16,573 nt of DNA from an uncultured Ruminococcus sp. Lineage in GTDB: Bacteria > Bacillota > Clostridia > Oscillospirales > CAG-272. Positions 1-6,620 of this stretch are shown piece after piece (within the stretch, counting starts at the first letter, position 1; each line of letters begins with the position of its first letter). The position numbers were made by a program, and so were the translations under genes. The notes under the pieces are model-generated. The model saw nothing but the letters and a program-made list of their open reading frames with translations. It was not told the DNA's origin and made no database searches. The stretch spans positions 1-16,573 of the forward strand of contig CADBPA010000027.1 in the NCBI GenBank assembly GCA_902796505.1, read 5' to 3'.

Positions 1-350
1 TCGTGCAATTTTTCGAGCCGCTCCTTGGAGCAGAAGCAATAATAAGCGCATCCGCAGTCGACGAGTTTTTTCGCGTAGCGCAGATAAATATCCTTGCGTT
101 CGCTCTGTACGTAAGGTCCGTGCTCGCCGCCGACGTCCGGGCCCTCGTCATAGTTCAGCCCGGTGATGCGGAGGGTGGACTTGATGATATCGGTCGCTCC
201 CTCGACGAAACGCTCGCGGTCGGTATCCTCGATGCGGAGGATGAATTTCCCGTTCTCATGCTTGGCAATGAGGTAGGAATAGAGCGCGGTGCGGAGATTT
301 CCGATGTGCATATACCCCGTAGGGCTGGGGGCAAATCTTGTAACGATCAT
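1..350 (-). CDS. gltX: Glutamyl-tRNA synthetase, N-terminal part (cut by window edge)
   Basis: Reading the minus strand from the ATG at 350-348 gives 116 residues before the window ends. They match the N-terminus of class I glutamyl-tRNA synthetase, the cytoplasmic enzyme that charges tRNA-Glu. The opening APSPTGYMHIGNLRTALYSY (residues 7-26) holds the HIGH-type ATP-binding signature as HIGN. LRIEDTDRERF (38-48) is the conserved glutamate-site segment. CAYYCFCSKERL (101-112) carries the C-x-C pair that in many GluRS begins the zinc site. An AAAGGA ribosome binding site lies about 10 nt before the ATG, and the -10/-35 pair at 395-423 would give a leader of roughly 38 nt. That is too short for a T-box, so tRNA-sensing control is not seen here. 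Discrimination between the canonical enzyme and a GluQ-like paralogue needs the missing C-terminal anticodon-binding part, but the residues visible are those of GltX. Confidence 0.95.
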   Translation of the reverse strand, partial: MIVTRFAPSPTGYMHIGNLRTALYSYLIAKHENGKFILRIEDTDRERFVEGATDIIKSTLRITGLNYDEGPDVGGEHGPYVQSERKDIYLRYAKKLVDCGCAYYCFCSKERLEKLH

Positions 351-394
351 ATGGTTTGGTCCTTTTCCTGTAGATTTACAAACGTTTTCAAAAC

Positions 395-423
395 ATTATA
401 ACATAAAAGAAAAAAATAGTCAA
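395..423 (-). promoter_or_regulatory. Sigma-A promoter for gltX, extended -10
   Basis: On the minus strand a -35 box TTGACT (423-418) and a -10 box TATAAT (400-395) are separated by 17 nt. A TG dinucleotide one base before the -10 makes it an extended -10. Transcription should start near 388 and give a short leader to the gltX ATG at 350. The match to the sigma-A consensus is nearly perfect; activity is inferred. Confidence 0.85.
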
Positions 424-428
424 TCGAA

Positions 429-438
429 TTTTGCAAAA
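429..438. promoter_or_regulatory. 10-bp palindrome centred between divergent -35 boxes
   Basis: TTTTGCAAAA is a perfect palindrome. It lies 5 nt from the gltX -35 box (418-423) and 4 nt from the histidine kinase -35 box (443-448), so it is almost exactly centred between the two promoters. It could be a shared operator, but a 10-bp AT-rich palindrome also arises easily by chance. No second copy was noticed in the window. Confidence 0.3.
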
Positions 439-442
439 ATAT

Positions 443-472
443 TTGACAAGCGGCGCGAAAATGTGCTATGAT
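443..472 (+). promoter_or_regulatory. Sigma-A promoter for the histidine kinase-dinB unit, extended -10
   Basis: TTGACA (443-448) is followed after 18 nt by TATGAT (467-472), with TGC directly before it, which makes an extended -10. Transcription should start near 479-480. It is divergent to the gltX promoter, and the two -35 boxes are 19 nt apart. Confidence 0.82.
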
Positions 473-488
473 AGGATAGAAGTAAAAG

Positions 489-533
489 ATGGAGGTTCCG
501 GCGCGTCGTTTTCGCCCGCCGTGGTATCGATGA
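489..533 (+). CDS. Possible 14-codon leader ORF ending on the kinase start codon
   Basis: ATG at 489 opens a short frame that reads MEVPARRFRPPWYR and stops at TGA 531-533. That stop overlaps the likely kinase start ATG (530-532) as ATGA, the classic layout for translational coupling. The kinase ATG has no Shine-Dalgarno of its own, because the only GGAGG nearby (491-495) is about 35 nt upstream and lies inside this leader frame. The leader ATG sits only about 10 nt after the predicted transcription start and has a weak ribosome binding site, so near-leaderless initiation would be needed. No similarity to a known peptide is recognised. It may be a genuine coupling leader or a chance frame. 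Confidence 0.35.
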   Translation: MEVPARRFRPPWYR

Positions 534-2047
534 AAAGTACGTTTTTCAAATACGTTCTGGCGTTTGCCGTCATTATCGTGACGAGCTTTGTCGTCCTTTC
601 GCTGATCATCACGTCGATGATCCGTTCTTACGCCGCCGACGAGAGGGAAGAGCGCCTGACCATCACCGCCCTGACCGTCTCGAAATCGGTGCAGGACAAT
701 AACGTTTCGGATCTGAAGAAATACGTGGAAACGAAGGTTCCGTCCATCAAGATCCAGACGATGGTCGAGCGCGATCCGGATATCGACGTGATCCTGCTCT
801 CTCCCTCCGGCGAGATCCTTCTGACGACGGTCGGCGCGCACGACGAGGAGACCGGCTCGGTGACGCCGATCACCTATCAGAACAGCGAAGAAGGTCTCGG
901 CAATATGGAGATCTCCTCCTTCCGCGTCACGGATAATATGGGGAGCGAGTTTTACGTCAGGGAGGGCTTCCTTTACAACGGCGGCGATCTGCCGTATCTG
1001 ATTTACGGGACCGATATCCGGTATGAAGGGACGGTCTGCGGCTATGCGCTCGCGCTTTCCCATATAACGGGCGAGGACAACCTGATCGCCACCACGCAGA
1101 GAGTCGTTTTCACCTCCTCGCTTCTCGTGATGCTTGCCGCGATGATCGCCGTCTATTTTATGACGCAGAAGATCATTCAGCCGCTGCGCAATATGACGAC
1201 TGCGGCAGAAACATTCGCCAAAGGCGATTTCTCCGCCCGCGTCAAGGTATACGGAAAGGACGAGGTCGCCGAACTCGGCGGTGCGTTCAACAATATGGCG
1301 GAATCGCTGGAAAACTACGATAAGATGCGAAACTCCTTCCTCGCCTCGGTCTCGCACGATCTGCGCACGCCGATGACGACCATCGCGGGCTTTATCGACG
1401 GCATCAATTCCGGCGCGATCCCGCCGGAAAAGCAGGAACACTATCTCGGGCTGATCTCCTCCGAAGTGCACAGACTTTCGAGGCTCGTTTCCGAGCTGCT
1501 CGACGTCTCGAGGCTTCAGTCCGGCGAGCGAAAATTCGTTTTCGCCGATTTCGATATCACCGAAGTTTCGCGCCTCATTCTCATTTCGTTCGAGCAAAAA
1601 ATCAATGAGAAGGGGCTGGACGTCAGCTTCGACGCGGAAGAGGACAGAATGTTTGCCTACGGCGATCAGGACGCCGTCTATCAGGTTTTGTACAATCTCT
1701 GCCATAACGCCATCAAATTCGCAAAAGAGGGCGGCAGATTCTCCATCGCGATCCGCCGCACCGAGGGAAAGAAGATCACCGTTTCGGTCTATGACGAAGG
1801 GCTTGCCGTCAGCCGCGAGGAGGCGCCGCATATTTTTGAACAATTCTATAAAGTCGATCAGAGCCGCGGGCTCGATAAGCAGGGCGTCGGTCTCGGTCTC
1901 TATATCTGCAAGACGATCATGGACGCGCACGGCGAGCGCATCTGGCTGACTCCGGATCTTTCGGACGGCTCGGAATTCTGCTTCACGCTGAAGGAAGGGA
2001 CGGCACAGCCGAGAAAAAGACGCCTTCCGGGAGACGGCGAACGATGA
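530..2047 (+). CDS. Membrane sensor histidine kinase (HAMP-HisKA-HATPase), orphan
   Basis: This 505-residue two-component sensor kinase would sense a signal outside the cell and phosphorylate a response regulator. Transmembrane segment 1 is at about 8-30, an extracytoplasmic domain spans about 31-188, segment 2 is at about 190-212, and HAMP follows. The HisKA box SVSHDLRTPM carries the phospho-acceptor His276. The ATPase domain shows the N box LCHNAIKF (Asn393), a G1 box DEGLAV (from Asp422) and a G2 box GVGLGLYI (452-459). The G1 box lacks the second glycine of the usual DxGxG, and the sequence moves quickly into the F box (IFEQFYK). The start at 530 was chosen because TM1 follows directly. 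Longer in-frame starts fall on or before the promoter, and a GTG at 521 is possible. No response regulator lies beside it, which is unusual for this class, so the partner must be elsewhere. It overlaps dinB by 4 nt (ATGA), so the two are co-translated. Confidence 0.9.
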   Translation: MKSTFFKYVLAFAVIIVTSFVVLSLIITSMIRSYAADEREERLTITALTVSKSVQDNNVSDLKKYVETKVPSIKIQTMVERDPDIDVILLSPSGEILLTTVGAHDEETGSVTPITYQNSEEGLGNMEISSFRVTDNMGSEFYVREGFLYNGGDLPYLIYGTDIRYEGTVCGYALALSHITGEDNLIATTQRVVFTSSLLVMLAAMIAVYFMTQKIIQPLRNMTTAAETFAKGDFSARVKVYGKDEVAELGGAFNNMAESLENYDKMRNSFLASVSHDLRTPMTTIAGFIDGINSGAIPPEKQEHYLGLISSEVHRLSRLVSELLDVSRLQSGERKFVFADFDITEVSRLILISFEQKINEKGLDVSFDAEEDRMFAYGDQDAVYQVLYNLCHNAIKFAKEGGRFSIAIRRTEGKKITVSVYDEGLAVSREEAPHIFEQFYKVDQSRGLDKQGVGLGLYICKTIMDAHGERIWLTPDLSDGSEFCFTLKEGTAQPRKRRLPGDGER

Positions 2048-3285
2048 GCGGGGAAGAGACGCGGGATCGGGTGATCCTGCACTGCGACTGCAATTCCTTT
2101 TTCGCCTCGGTGGAAACCGCGGTGAATCCCGCTTTTGCCGACGTACCGATGGCGGTCTGCGGAAGCAGCGAGGATCGGCACGGCATCGTCCTTGCCAAGA
2201 ACGACCGCGCAAAGAAATTCGGGATCGTGACCGCGGAGACGGTCGCCTCGGCAAAGCGGAAATGTCCGGGACTCGTCATCGCCGAACCGCATCATCGCCT
2301 ATATATGGAATATTCCCGCCGCGTCGGCAGCATCTACGCCGATTACACCGACCTCATCGAGCCGTTCGGCATCGACGAATCCTGGCTTGACGTGACGGCG
2401 GGCCGCCTGATCGGCAGCGGATACGAGATCGCCGAGCAGATCCGCAGGCGGGTGAAAGAGGAGATCGGGATCACCGTTTCGATCGGCGTATCCTTCAATA
2501 AAGTATTTGCAAAATTCGGAAGCGATTATAAAAAACCGGACGCCGTGACGGTGATCTCAAGAGAGAACTATCGAGAGATCGTCTGGCCGGCTCCGGTCGG
2601 CTCTCTCCTTTTCGTCGGCAAAAAGACCGAAGCGGCGCTGATCGGGATGGGGATCCGCACGGTCGGAGACCTGGCGCACGCCTCGAGAGAACTTCTGACC
2701 GACCGTTTCGGCGTCGCCGGCGCGGCGCTTGCGGAATACGCAAACGGAGAAGAGCACAGCCCGGTTTCGCCCGAACGGGAGGACGCGAAGAGCGTCAGCA
2801 ACGGCTTCACCTTCCGCAGAGACCTGACGAGCACCGAGGACGCCGAGATCGCCATCGATTATCTCTGCGAGGAGATCGGGATGCGGCTGCGCCGGTACGG
2901 ACTCGTTGCCTCCGGGGTGGCGCTGACCGTCAAGGATCAGAAACTGCAGTCCTCCTCCAAGCAGAAAACGCTCGCCTCGCCGACCGATCTCGCCTCCGAT
3001 CTCGCCGCCGAAGCGAAGCGGATCCTGCACGCGTTTTTCCGGACGGGGAAGCCGATCCGGATGATCACGGTGGCGGCGCAGAATCTTGCGCGTGCCGACG
3101 CGGCGTCGGAGCAGATCTCGCTCTTTGAAGAAAAAGAGGAAACGACGGCAAAAAAGAAAAATAATGAAATTATCGTTGAAAAAATCAGGCAGAAATACGG
3201 CTCTGCGGCGATTTTGAAAGCGTCTGTTCTGGGATCCGACTTCGGGATCTATGAAAACAGAAAGCCCGGTCCGGGCAAAAAATAA
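2044..3285 (+). CDS. dinB: Y-family DNA polymerase, DinB (Pol IV)-like
   Basis: A 413-residue translesion DNA polymerase that copies past damaged bases at the cost of accuracy. The palm motif HCDCNSFFASVE (13-24) holds the first metal-binding aspartate (Asp15) and the aromatic steric gate Phe20. FGIDESWLDV carries Asp111 and Glu112, the other catalytic acidic residues. A helix-hairpin-helix-like stretch (GKKTEAALIGMGIRTVGDLA) and the little-finger domain follow. EQISLFE contains QISLF at 357-361, a match to the QxxLF beta-sliding-clamp-binding motif. A lysine- and glutamate-rich linker and about 45 further residues follow it. The start is fixed by the ATGA overlap with the kinase gene. No LexA box was noticed in the shared promoter, so expression seems tied to the kinase promoter rather than to SOS control. 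The Firmicutes UvrX/YqjW-type members are close relatives, and I cannot exclude that subfamily. Confidence 0.9.
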   Translation: MSGEETRDRVILHCDCNSFFASVETAVNPAFADVPMAVCGSSEDRHGIVLAKNDRAKKFGIVTAETVASAKRKCPGLVIAEPHHRLYMEYSRRVGSIYADYTDLIEPFGIDESWLDVTAGRLIGSGYEIAEQIRRRVKEEIGITVSIGVSFNKVFAKFGSDYKKPDAVTVISRENYREIVWPAPVGSLLFVGKKTEAALIGMGIRTVGDLAHASRELLTDRFGVAGAALAEYANGEEHSPVSPEREDAKSVSNGFTFRRDLTSTEDAEIAIDYLCEEIGMRLRRYGLVASGVALTVKDQKLQSSSKQKTLASPTDLASDLAAEAKRILHAFFRTGKPIRMITVAAQNLARADAASEQISLFEEKEETTAKKKNNEIIVEKIRQKYGSAAILKASVLGSDFGIYENRKPGPGKK

Positions 3286-3288
3286 AGA

Positions 3289-3327
3289 AAAAACGTCGTC
3301 CGACGAGCAAAGCCGGACGGCGTTTTT
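3289..3327. terminator. Bidirectional rho-independent terminator between dinB and the ABC operon
   Basis: Arms 3289-3302 and 3314-3327 pair over 14 bp (one G-T wobble) around an 11-nt loop. The arms begin with AAAAA and end with TTTTT, so each strand presents a U-tract after a GC-rich hairpin. It sits 3 nt after the dinB stop on the plus strand and 23 nt after the ABC ATPase stop on the minus strand, so it ends both convergent units. Confidence 0.93.
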
Positions 3328-3350
3328 GGAAGCTTTCCATCACTCAATGA

Positions 3351-3932
3351 TCAAAGACGGACGACGTTTTCTCCGAACGTTTCCAGATCTTTTTCGCTGT
3401 GGGAGACGAGGACGACGAGCCGCCGCTCTCCCTCTTCTTTCATCATCTGCCGCACCTTCTGCGCCAGCTCGTCGTTCAGCTCTTTGGTCGGTTCGTCGAG
3501 CAGAAGAACTTCCTTTTCCGAGAGCAGGGCGCGGGCGAGATTCACGCGTTGTTTCATTCCGCCGGAGAGCTGATCCGGTCTTTTTTTCATATCTTCCCCG
3601 GTGAATCCGAGGCGGAGCAGAAGCGCCTTTGCTGCTTCGGTCTGCTCTGCGGTCACCCGATCGCCGAAGGAAACTTCGGTGACGTTTGCGAGCGCGGTCA
3701 GCTGCGGAAAGAGACGGTATTCCTGAAATGCTACGGCGCATTTTCCGGCAAATCCGCCGGCAGATCCTTCGTCGGCTTTTTCCAGCCCCGCGAGAATGCG
3801 GAGCAGGGTGGTTTTTCCGGCGCCCGAATCGCCGCGGATCAGCACGCAGCCGCGGTCGGGAAACTCATAGGAAAGATTTTGGAAAAGCGTTTTTTCGCCG
3901 TAGCTTTTGCTGAGATTTTCGATGCGTTTCAC
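3351..3932 (-). CDS. ABC transporter ATP-binding protein (nitrate/sulfonate/taurine type), short
   Basis: This 193-residue ATPase would power the adjacent permease. Walker A is GDSGAGKT (34-41), the Q-loop glutamine is Gln70, the signature is LSGGMKQR (122-129), Walker B is VLLLDE (142-147) and the switch histidine is His178. It resembles SsuB/TauB/ThiZ-type subunits but is about 50 residues shorter than usual and stops soon after the H-loop. The D-loop region reads PTKELND rather than the common SALD, which is atypical. The start is GTG at 3932 and overlaps the permease stop as GTGA. A strong AAAGGAGG ribosome binding site lies upstream, inside the end of the permease gene. It is the last gene of the unit and is followed by the bidirectional terminator. 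The substrate cannot be named. Confidence 0.9.
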   Translation of the reverse strand: MKRIENLSKSYGEKTLFQNLSYEFPDRGCVLIRGDSGAGKTTLLRILAGLEKADEGSAGGFAGKCAVAFQEYRLFPQLTALANVTEVSFGDRVTAEQTEAAKALLLRLGFTGEDMKKRPDQLSGGMKQRVNLARALLSEKEVLLLDEPTKELNDELAQKVRQMMKEEGERRLVVLVSHSEKDLETFGENVVRL

Positions 3933-4732
3933 GGCCTCTCCTCCTTTTTCGTTTTTTCGTACCGCCGCGCGATCATCGAGATCGCCTTTTCAAAAACGAG
4001 GCTCAGAAGGATCACGCAGAGAGTCCAGGCGAACATCGTCGGCGTTTCGAGAGTATCTTTCGCGTTTTTGATCGCGCTTCCGATGGAATTTTTCGTATAT
4101 GCGATGATCTCGGCGGCGATCCCCGCTTTCCACGCGAGGCCGACCGAAGTCAGGATCCCGGGGATCAGATAGCGGATGAGCGCCGGCAGCGTCAGCAGGC
4201 GAAAGCGTTTGATGGGAGAGGCGCCGAACACCGTCAGGACCTCTCCGAGCTGCCCGTCCTGCGCCGAAAAACCGTTCGAGAGATTCTGCCAGATCACCGG
4301 CATCACCATCAGGATCGCGATCGCCGAGGGGACCGACCGCTCGTCGAGCAGGATCCAGAGTACCATAATAAAGGAAGCGACCGGCGTTGCGCGGATCACC
4401 GTCATAACAGGGGCGATCAGGCGTTCGGCAATGCGGACGTAATGCGTCAGAAAGGCGAGCAGGATCGCGAGAACACAGCCGAAGAGAAAGCCTGCCAGAA
4501 TCCGCAGAACGGAGGAGAGCACCGCCTTCGCGAACGCCGCGGTCGGGATCAGGCGGATCAGCGCCCGGACGGTTTCGGGAACGGTCGGCAGGATAAAATC
4601 GACCTTATATTTTGCGCGCACCGCGATCGCGGCGATCTGCCAGACCGCAAGCCAGAAGAGAAGAACGGCAAGCGCGATGCCGGTCTTTTTCAGAAGAGCG
4701 AGCCGCTGCGGCTTTTTCTTTTTTTCGGGCAT
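3929..4732 (-). CDS. ABC transporter permease, SsuC/TauC/ThiX-like
   Basis: A 267-residue integral membrane protein of the BPD_transp_1 family. About six hydrophobic spans are visible (about 16-38, 71-95, 104-129, 133-149, 186-200 and 232-254) after a lysine-rich cytoplasmic N-terminus. The EAA coupling loop that contacts the ATPase lies at about 160-185 and contains LTVFGASPIKRFRLLTLPAL. It shares the unit with a solute-binding lipoprotein upstream (24-nt gap) and the ATPase downstream (4-nt overlap). A ribosome binding site AAAGGAC sits about 11 nt before the ATG. The family imports sulfonates, nitrate, taurine, thiamine precursors and similar small organic molecules; which applies here is not visible. 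Confidence 0.92.
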   Translation of the reverse strand: MPEKKKKPQRLALLKKTGIALAVLLFWLAVWQIAAIAVRAKYKVDFILPTVPETVRALIRLIPTAAFAKAVLSSVLRILAGFLFGCVLAILLAFLTHYVRIAERLIAPVMTVIRATPVASFIMVLWILLDERSVPSAIAILMVMPVIWQNLSNGFSAQDGQLGEVLTVFGASPIKRFRLLTLPALIRYLIPGILTSVGLAWKAGIAAEIIAYTKNSIGSAIKNAKDTLETPTMFAWTLCVILLSLVFEKAISMIARRYEKTKKEERP

Positions 4733-4756
4733 GGCGTTTGCCGTCCTTTCGGAGAA

Positions 4757-5731
4757 TTATTTGCTGAAATAGAAGGCGTCTGCCGGCTTCGCCTGACCGA
4801 TCGCCTCGTAGAATCCTTCCAGCGCGGCTTTCATCTCCGCGCCGTCAAGATAGACGATCGAGCCGTAAAGATTGGTCAGAGCCTTGTTTGCGATCGGGAG
4901 TTTCGGAAGAACGCCGGCGTCCACGATCATCTGCGCCGCGGCGTCGTGATTCTCTTTGTTTCCGATATATTCAATGGAGGCTTTATAGTCGTCCATGAAG
5001 CGCTCGGTGATCGCGCGATGCTCGCCGAGAAACGCGTCGCGCACGACGATGCAGCCCATCGTCAGCGGGCTTTCGGAGAGATTTTCCCATTCGGAGGAAA
5101 GGTTCAGGGCGACCTTGACGGCGGAATTCTGCATCGTCAGCGCGGTGACCTTCGGTTCGGGAAGAACGGCGAGCGAAGCCTCGCCCTTTGCGACCTTCGC
5201 GACAAGCGAATCGTGATCCGCCACCGTCTCGATCGCAGCGTTTACGCCGGCGAGCGAAAGCAGATGGGTGAGGATCAGGCCGGTCGTCGAGCCGGGAACG
5301 CTGGTATAGACGGTTTTTCCTTCCAGATCCGAAAGGGAAGCGACGGTTTCGCCCTCGCCCGTCACAAGATAGAGCGAGCCGAGGCAGTTGATCGCAAGGA
5401 CCTTTGCGCCGGTCTTTGCGTGGAGATTTGCGGCGGTGTTCGTCGGAAGGCAGAGCATATCGAGCTTGCCTGCCGAGAGATCGGCGACGCCGATCGAGGG
5501 ATCGCTGTATACGCGGAAATCATATCGGGCGGCTTTGGTCTCGTCCTGCATCAGGGCTGCCATACCCATTCCGGTCGGACCTGCCATGACGCCGATGCGG
5601 ATCACGGTTTCGTCGTCGGCGGTCGCGGGCGTTTCGTCTTTTTCGTCGTCGGTGTTCTCGCAGGAGACCAGCGAGAAGGCGGACGCGAGCGCGAGGGTGA
5701 GGAGAAGGAGGAGTGCGAGGAGTTTTTTCAT
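4757..5731 (-). CDS. ABC transporter solute-binding lipoprotein (NMT1/SsuA-like)
   Basis: A 324-residue protein with a lipoprotein signal: a KK-start hydrophobic segment ends in the lipobox LVSC, with Cys24 as the lipidated residue. An acidic linker (residues 25-42) follows. The mature part begins VIRIGVMAGPTGMGMAALM and continues with PSIGVADLSAGKLDMLCLP and YTSVPGSTTGLILTHLL. These are typical of periplasmic-binding-fold proteins of the NMT1/SsuA group, which hand substrate to the permease at the outer membrane face. The ATG is 1 nt past the stop of the regulator gene (TGA-A-ATG). Its AAAGG ribosome binding site lies within the end of that gene, so the regulator and transporter are co-transcribed. 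The substrate is unknown. The GPTGMG motif and the Crp/Fnr partner may help to find orthologous clusters. Confidence 0.92.
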   Translation of the reverse strand: MKKLLALLLLLTLALASAFSLVSCENTDDEKDETPATADDETVIRIGVMAGPTGMGMAALMQDETKAARYDFRVYSDPSIGVADLSAGKLDMLCLPTNTAANLHAKTGAKVLAINCLGSLYLVTGEGETVASLSDLEGKTVYTSVPGSTTGLILTHLLSLAGVNAAIETVADHDSLVAKVAKGEASLAVLPEPKVTALTMQNSAVKVALNLSSEWENLSESPLTMGCIVVRDAFLGEHRAITERFMDDYKASIEYIGNKENHDAAAQMIVDAGVLPKLPIANKALTNLYGSIVYLDGAEMKAALEGFYEAIGQAKPADAFYFSK

Positions 5732-5732
5732 T

Positions 5733-6416
5733 TCAGTTGCCTTTCTTATTTTTTCGGAGTTTCTCCGGATTTACAATGCAGACGGTCCTGTTCTCGAAAG
5801 AGAGGATCCCCTCTTCTTTCATGTGATCGAGAGCCCTGTAGAGCGAGGCGCGCCCGATGTTGAGCTGCCTTGCCGCCGAAAGAGCCGAAAAAGCGAAGCG
5901 GTCGCCTTTTTTCTCATATTCGGAGAGCAGGAACGAAGAGAGTTTTTCTTCACAGCATCTGCCGGAAAAATTATCGATCTTCCTGTTCAGAAAAGCGATT
6001 CTTCCGGCGAGAAACCGCGCGGTCGCGATCGCGGCGGAGGGGTGTTTTGTCATCAAAGAAAGCATCTCTTCTTCCGTATAAAAGAGGATCTCTGCCTCGG
6101 TTTTTGCTACGATTACGGAAGGAAAACGTTCGTTCTTTGCGAAAACGGTCATTACCCCGAAAGCGTCCGACGGCCGGAGCGTATTCATCGGCATCGGGAG
6201 CAGATCGTCCTCTCCGCGCGGATGCACGACGCTGCATTCGCCGCGCACGAGAAAACCGATCCGCCGGCAGACGTCGTCGGGAGAAGCGATCCGCTCGCCT
6301 TTCGCAAACGTGACCGTCCGCCCCGGAAATTCTTCGGCCGCCCGAAGGATCTGCTCGTCCGGCATATCCCGGAAAAGATACAGTTTTTTCAGAAAAGTCA
6401 GGTCGATGCGATTCAT
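5733..6416 (-). CDS. Crp/Fnr-family transcriptional regulator
   Basis: A 227-residue regulator with an N-terminal cyclic-nucleotide-binding-type beta barrel (about 10-125), a dimerisation helix (about 126-160) and a C-terminal helix-turn-helix. The HTH is at about 176-205 and contains FSALSAARQLNIGRASLYRA. The phosphate-binding cassette does not match that of cAMP-binding CRP: the Gly-Glu and Arg-Ser-Ala residues are replaced by FGVMTVFAKNERFPSV. cAMP is therefore an unlikely ligand. There is no N-terminal cysteine cluster of the FNR iron-sulfur type; cysteines are at 50, 61, 154, 155 and 213. Start 6416 was chosen because an AGAGAGG ribosome binding site and a consensus promoter lie directly upstream; the frame stays open further but would cross that promoter. 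It heads the ABC operon, and a palindrome overlaps its own promoter, so autoregulation is likely. The effector is unknown. Confidence 0.92.
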   Translation of the reverse strand: MNRIDLTFLKKLYLFRDMPDEQILRAAEEFPGRTVTFAKGERIASPDDVCRRIGFLVRGECSVVHPRGEDDLLPMPMNTLRPSDAFGVMTVFAKNERFPSVIVAKTEAEILFYTEEEMLSLMTKHPSAAIATARFLAGRIAFLNRKIDNFSGRCCEEKLSSFLLSEYEKKGDRFAFSALSAARQLNIGRASLYRALDHMKEEGILSFENRTVCIVNPEKLRKNKKGN

Positions 6417-6430
6417 ATCCGGCCTCTCTT

Positions 6431-6448
6431 TTGTCTCATTTGAGACAA
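6431..6448. promoter_or_regulatory. Perfect palindromic operator over the crp-ABC operon promoter
   Basis: TTGTCTCATTTGAGACAA is an exact inverted repeat with 8-bp arms and a 2-nt centre. It overlaps the last base of the -10 box (6448-6453) and covers the predicted start site near 6441. Size and symmetry fit a dimeric Crp/Fnr protein, with the TTG...CAA ends seen in FNR-like sites. The position over -10/+1 points to repression, most simply by the regulator encoded just downstream. The assignment of the binding protein is inference. No other copy was found in the window. Confidence 0.75.
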
Positions 6449-6476
6449 TTATACACCTTTCTTCTGCAAATGTCAA
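6448..6476 (-). promoter_or_regulatory. Consensus sigma-A promoter of the crp-ABC operon
   Basis: On the minus strand TTGACA (6476-6471) and TATAAT (6453-6448) are separated by 17 nt, matching the sigma-A consensus at all 12 positions. Such a strong core promoter under a palindrome is the usual design of a repressed gene. The leader to the regulator ATG (6416) is about 25 nt. Confidence 0.92.
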
Positions 6477-6532
6477 GAGAAAACGCAAAAAACGAAAGAA
6501 AATGTTTTTCCGAAAAAAATCTTGTAAAGTGG

Positions 6533-6561
6533 TTGCAAAATAGCAAGTTATATGATATAAT
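6533..6561 (+). promoter_or_regulatory. Sigma-A promoter for the cdaA unit, extended -10
   Basis: TTGCAA (6533-6538) and TATAAT (6556-6561) are 17 nt apart, with TGA directly before the -10 (extended -10). Transcription should start near 6568 and give a leader of about 53 nt. It is divergent to the crp-ABC promoter, with 56 nt of A-rich sequence between the two -35 boxes. Confidence 0.87.
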
Positions 6562-6607
6562 ATATTTAACATCACCGTTTTTACGGCAGATTTGAATTTG
6601 ATAATAC

Positions 6608-6619
6608 GGAGACGACTCC
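6608..6619 (+). promoter_or_regulatory. Shine-Dalgarno inside a mini-hairpin before cdaA
   Basis: GGAG-ACGA-CTCC: the GGAG ribosome binding site can pair with CTCC, which ends 1 nt before the cdaA ATG (6621). A second short hairpin (CCGT-TTTT-ACGG) lies upstream in the same leader. Four GC-rich pairs around a tetraloop may dampen initiation, but this is weak evidence for regulation. Confidence 0.35.
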
Positions 6620-6620
6620 T

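Noticed and set aside
351..394. T-box or other tRNA-sensing leader before gltX
   Set aside because: The predicted leader is only about 38 nt and has no stem-loop array or T-box sequence.
431..529. Upstream extension of the histidine kinase frame to 431
   Set aside because: It would begin before its own promoter (443-472), and the extra residues do not resemble a kinase N-terminus, whereas TM1 begins right after the ATG at 530.
3263..3276. GCCCGG-T-CCGGGC inverted repeat at the end of dinB as a terminator
   Set aside because: It is inside the coding sequence, has no T-run, and a much better terminator lies directly after the stop codon.
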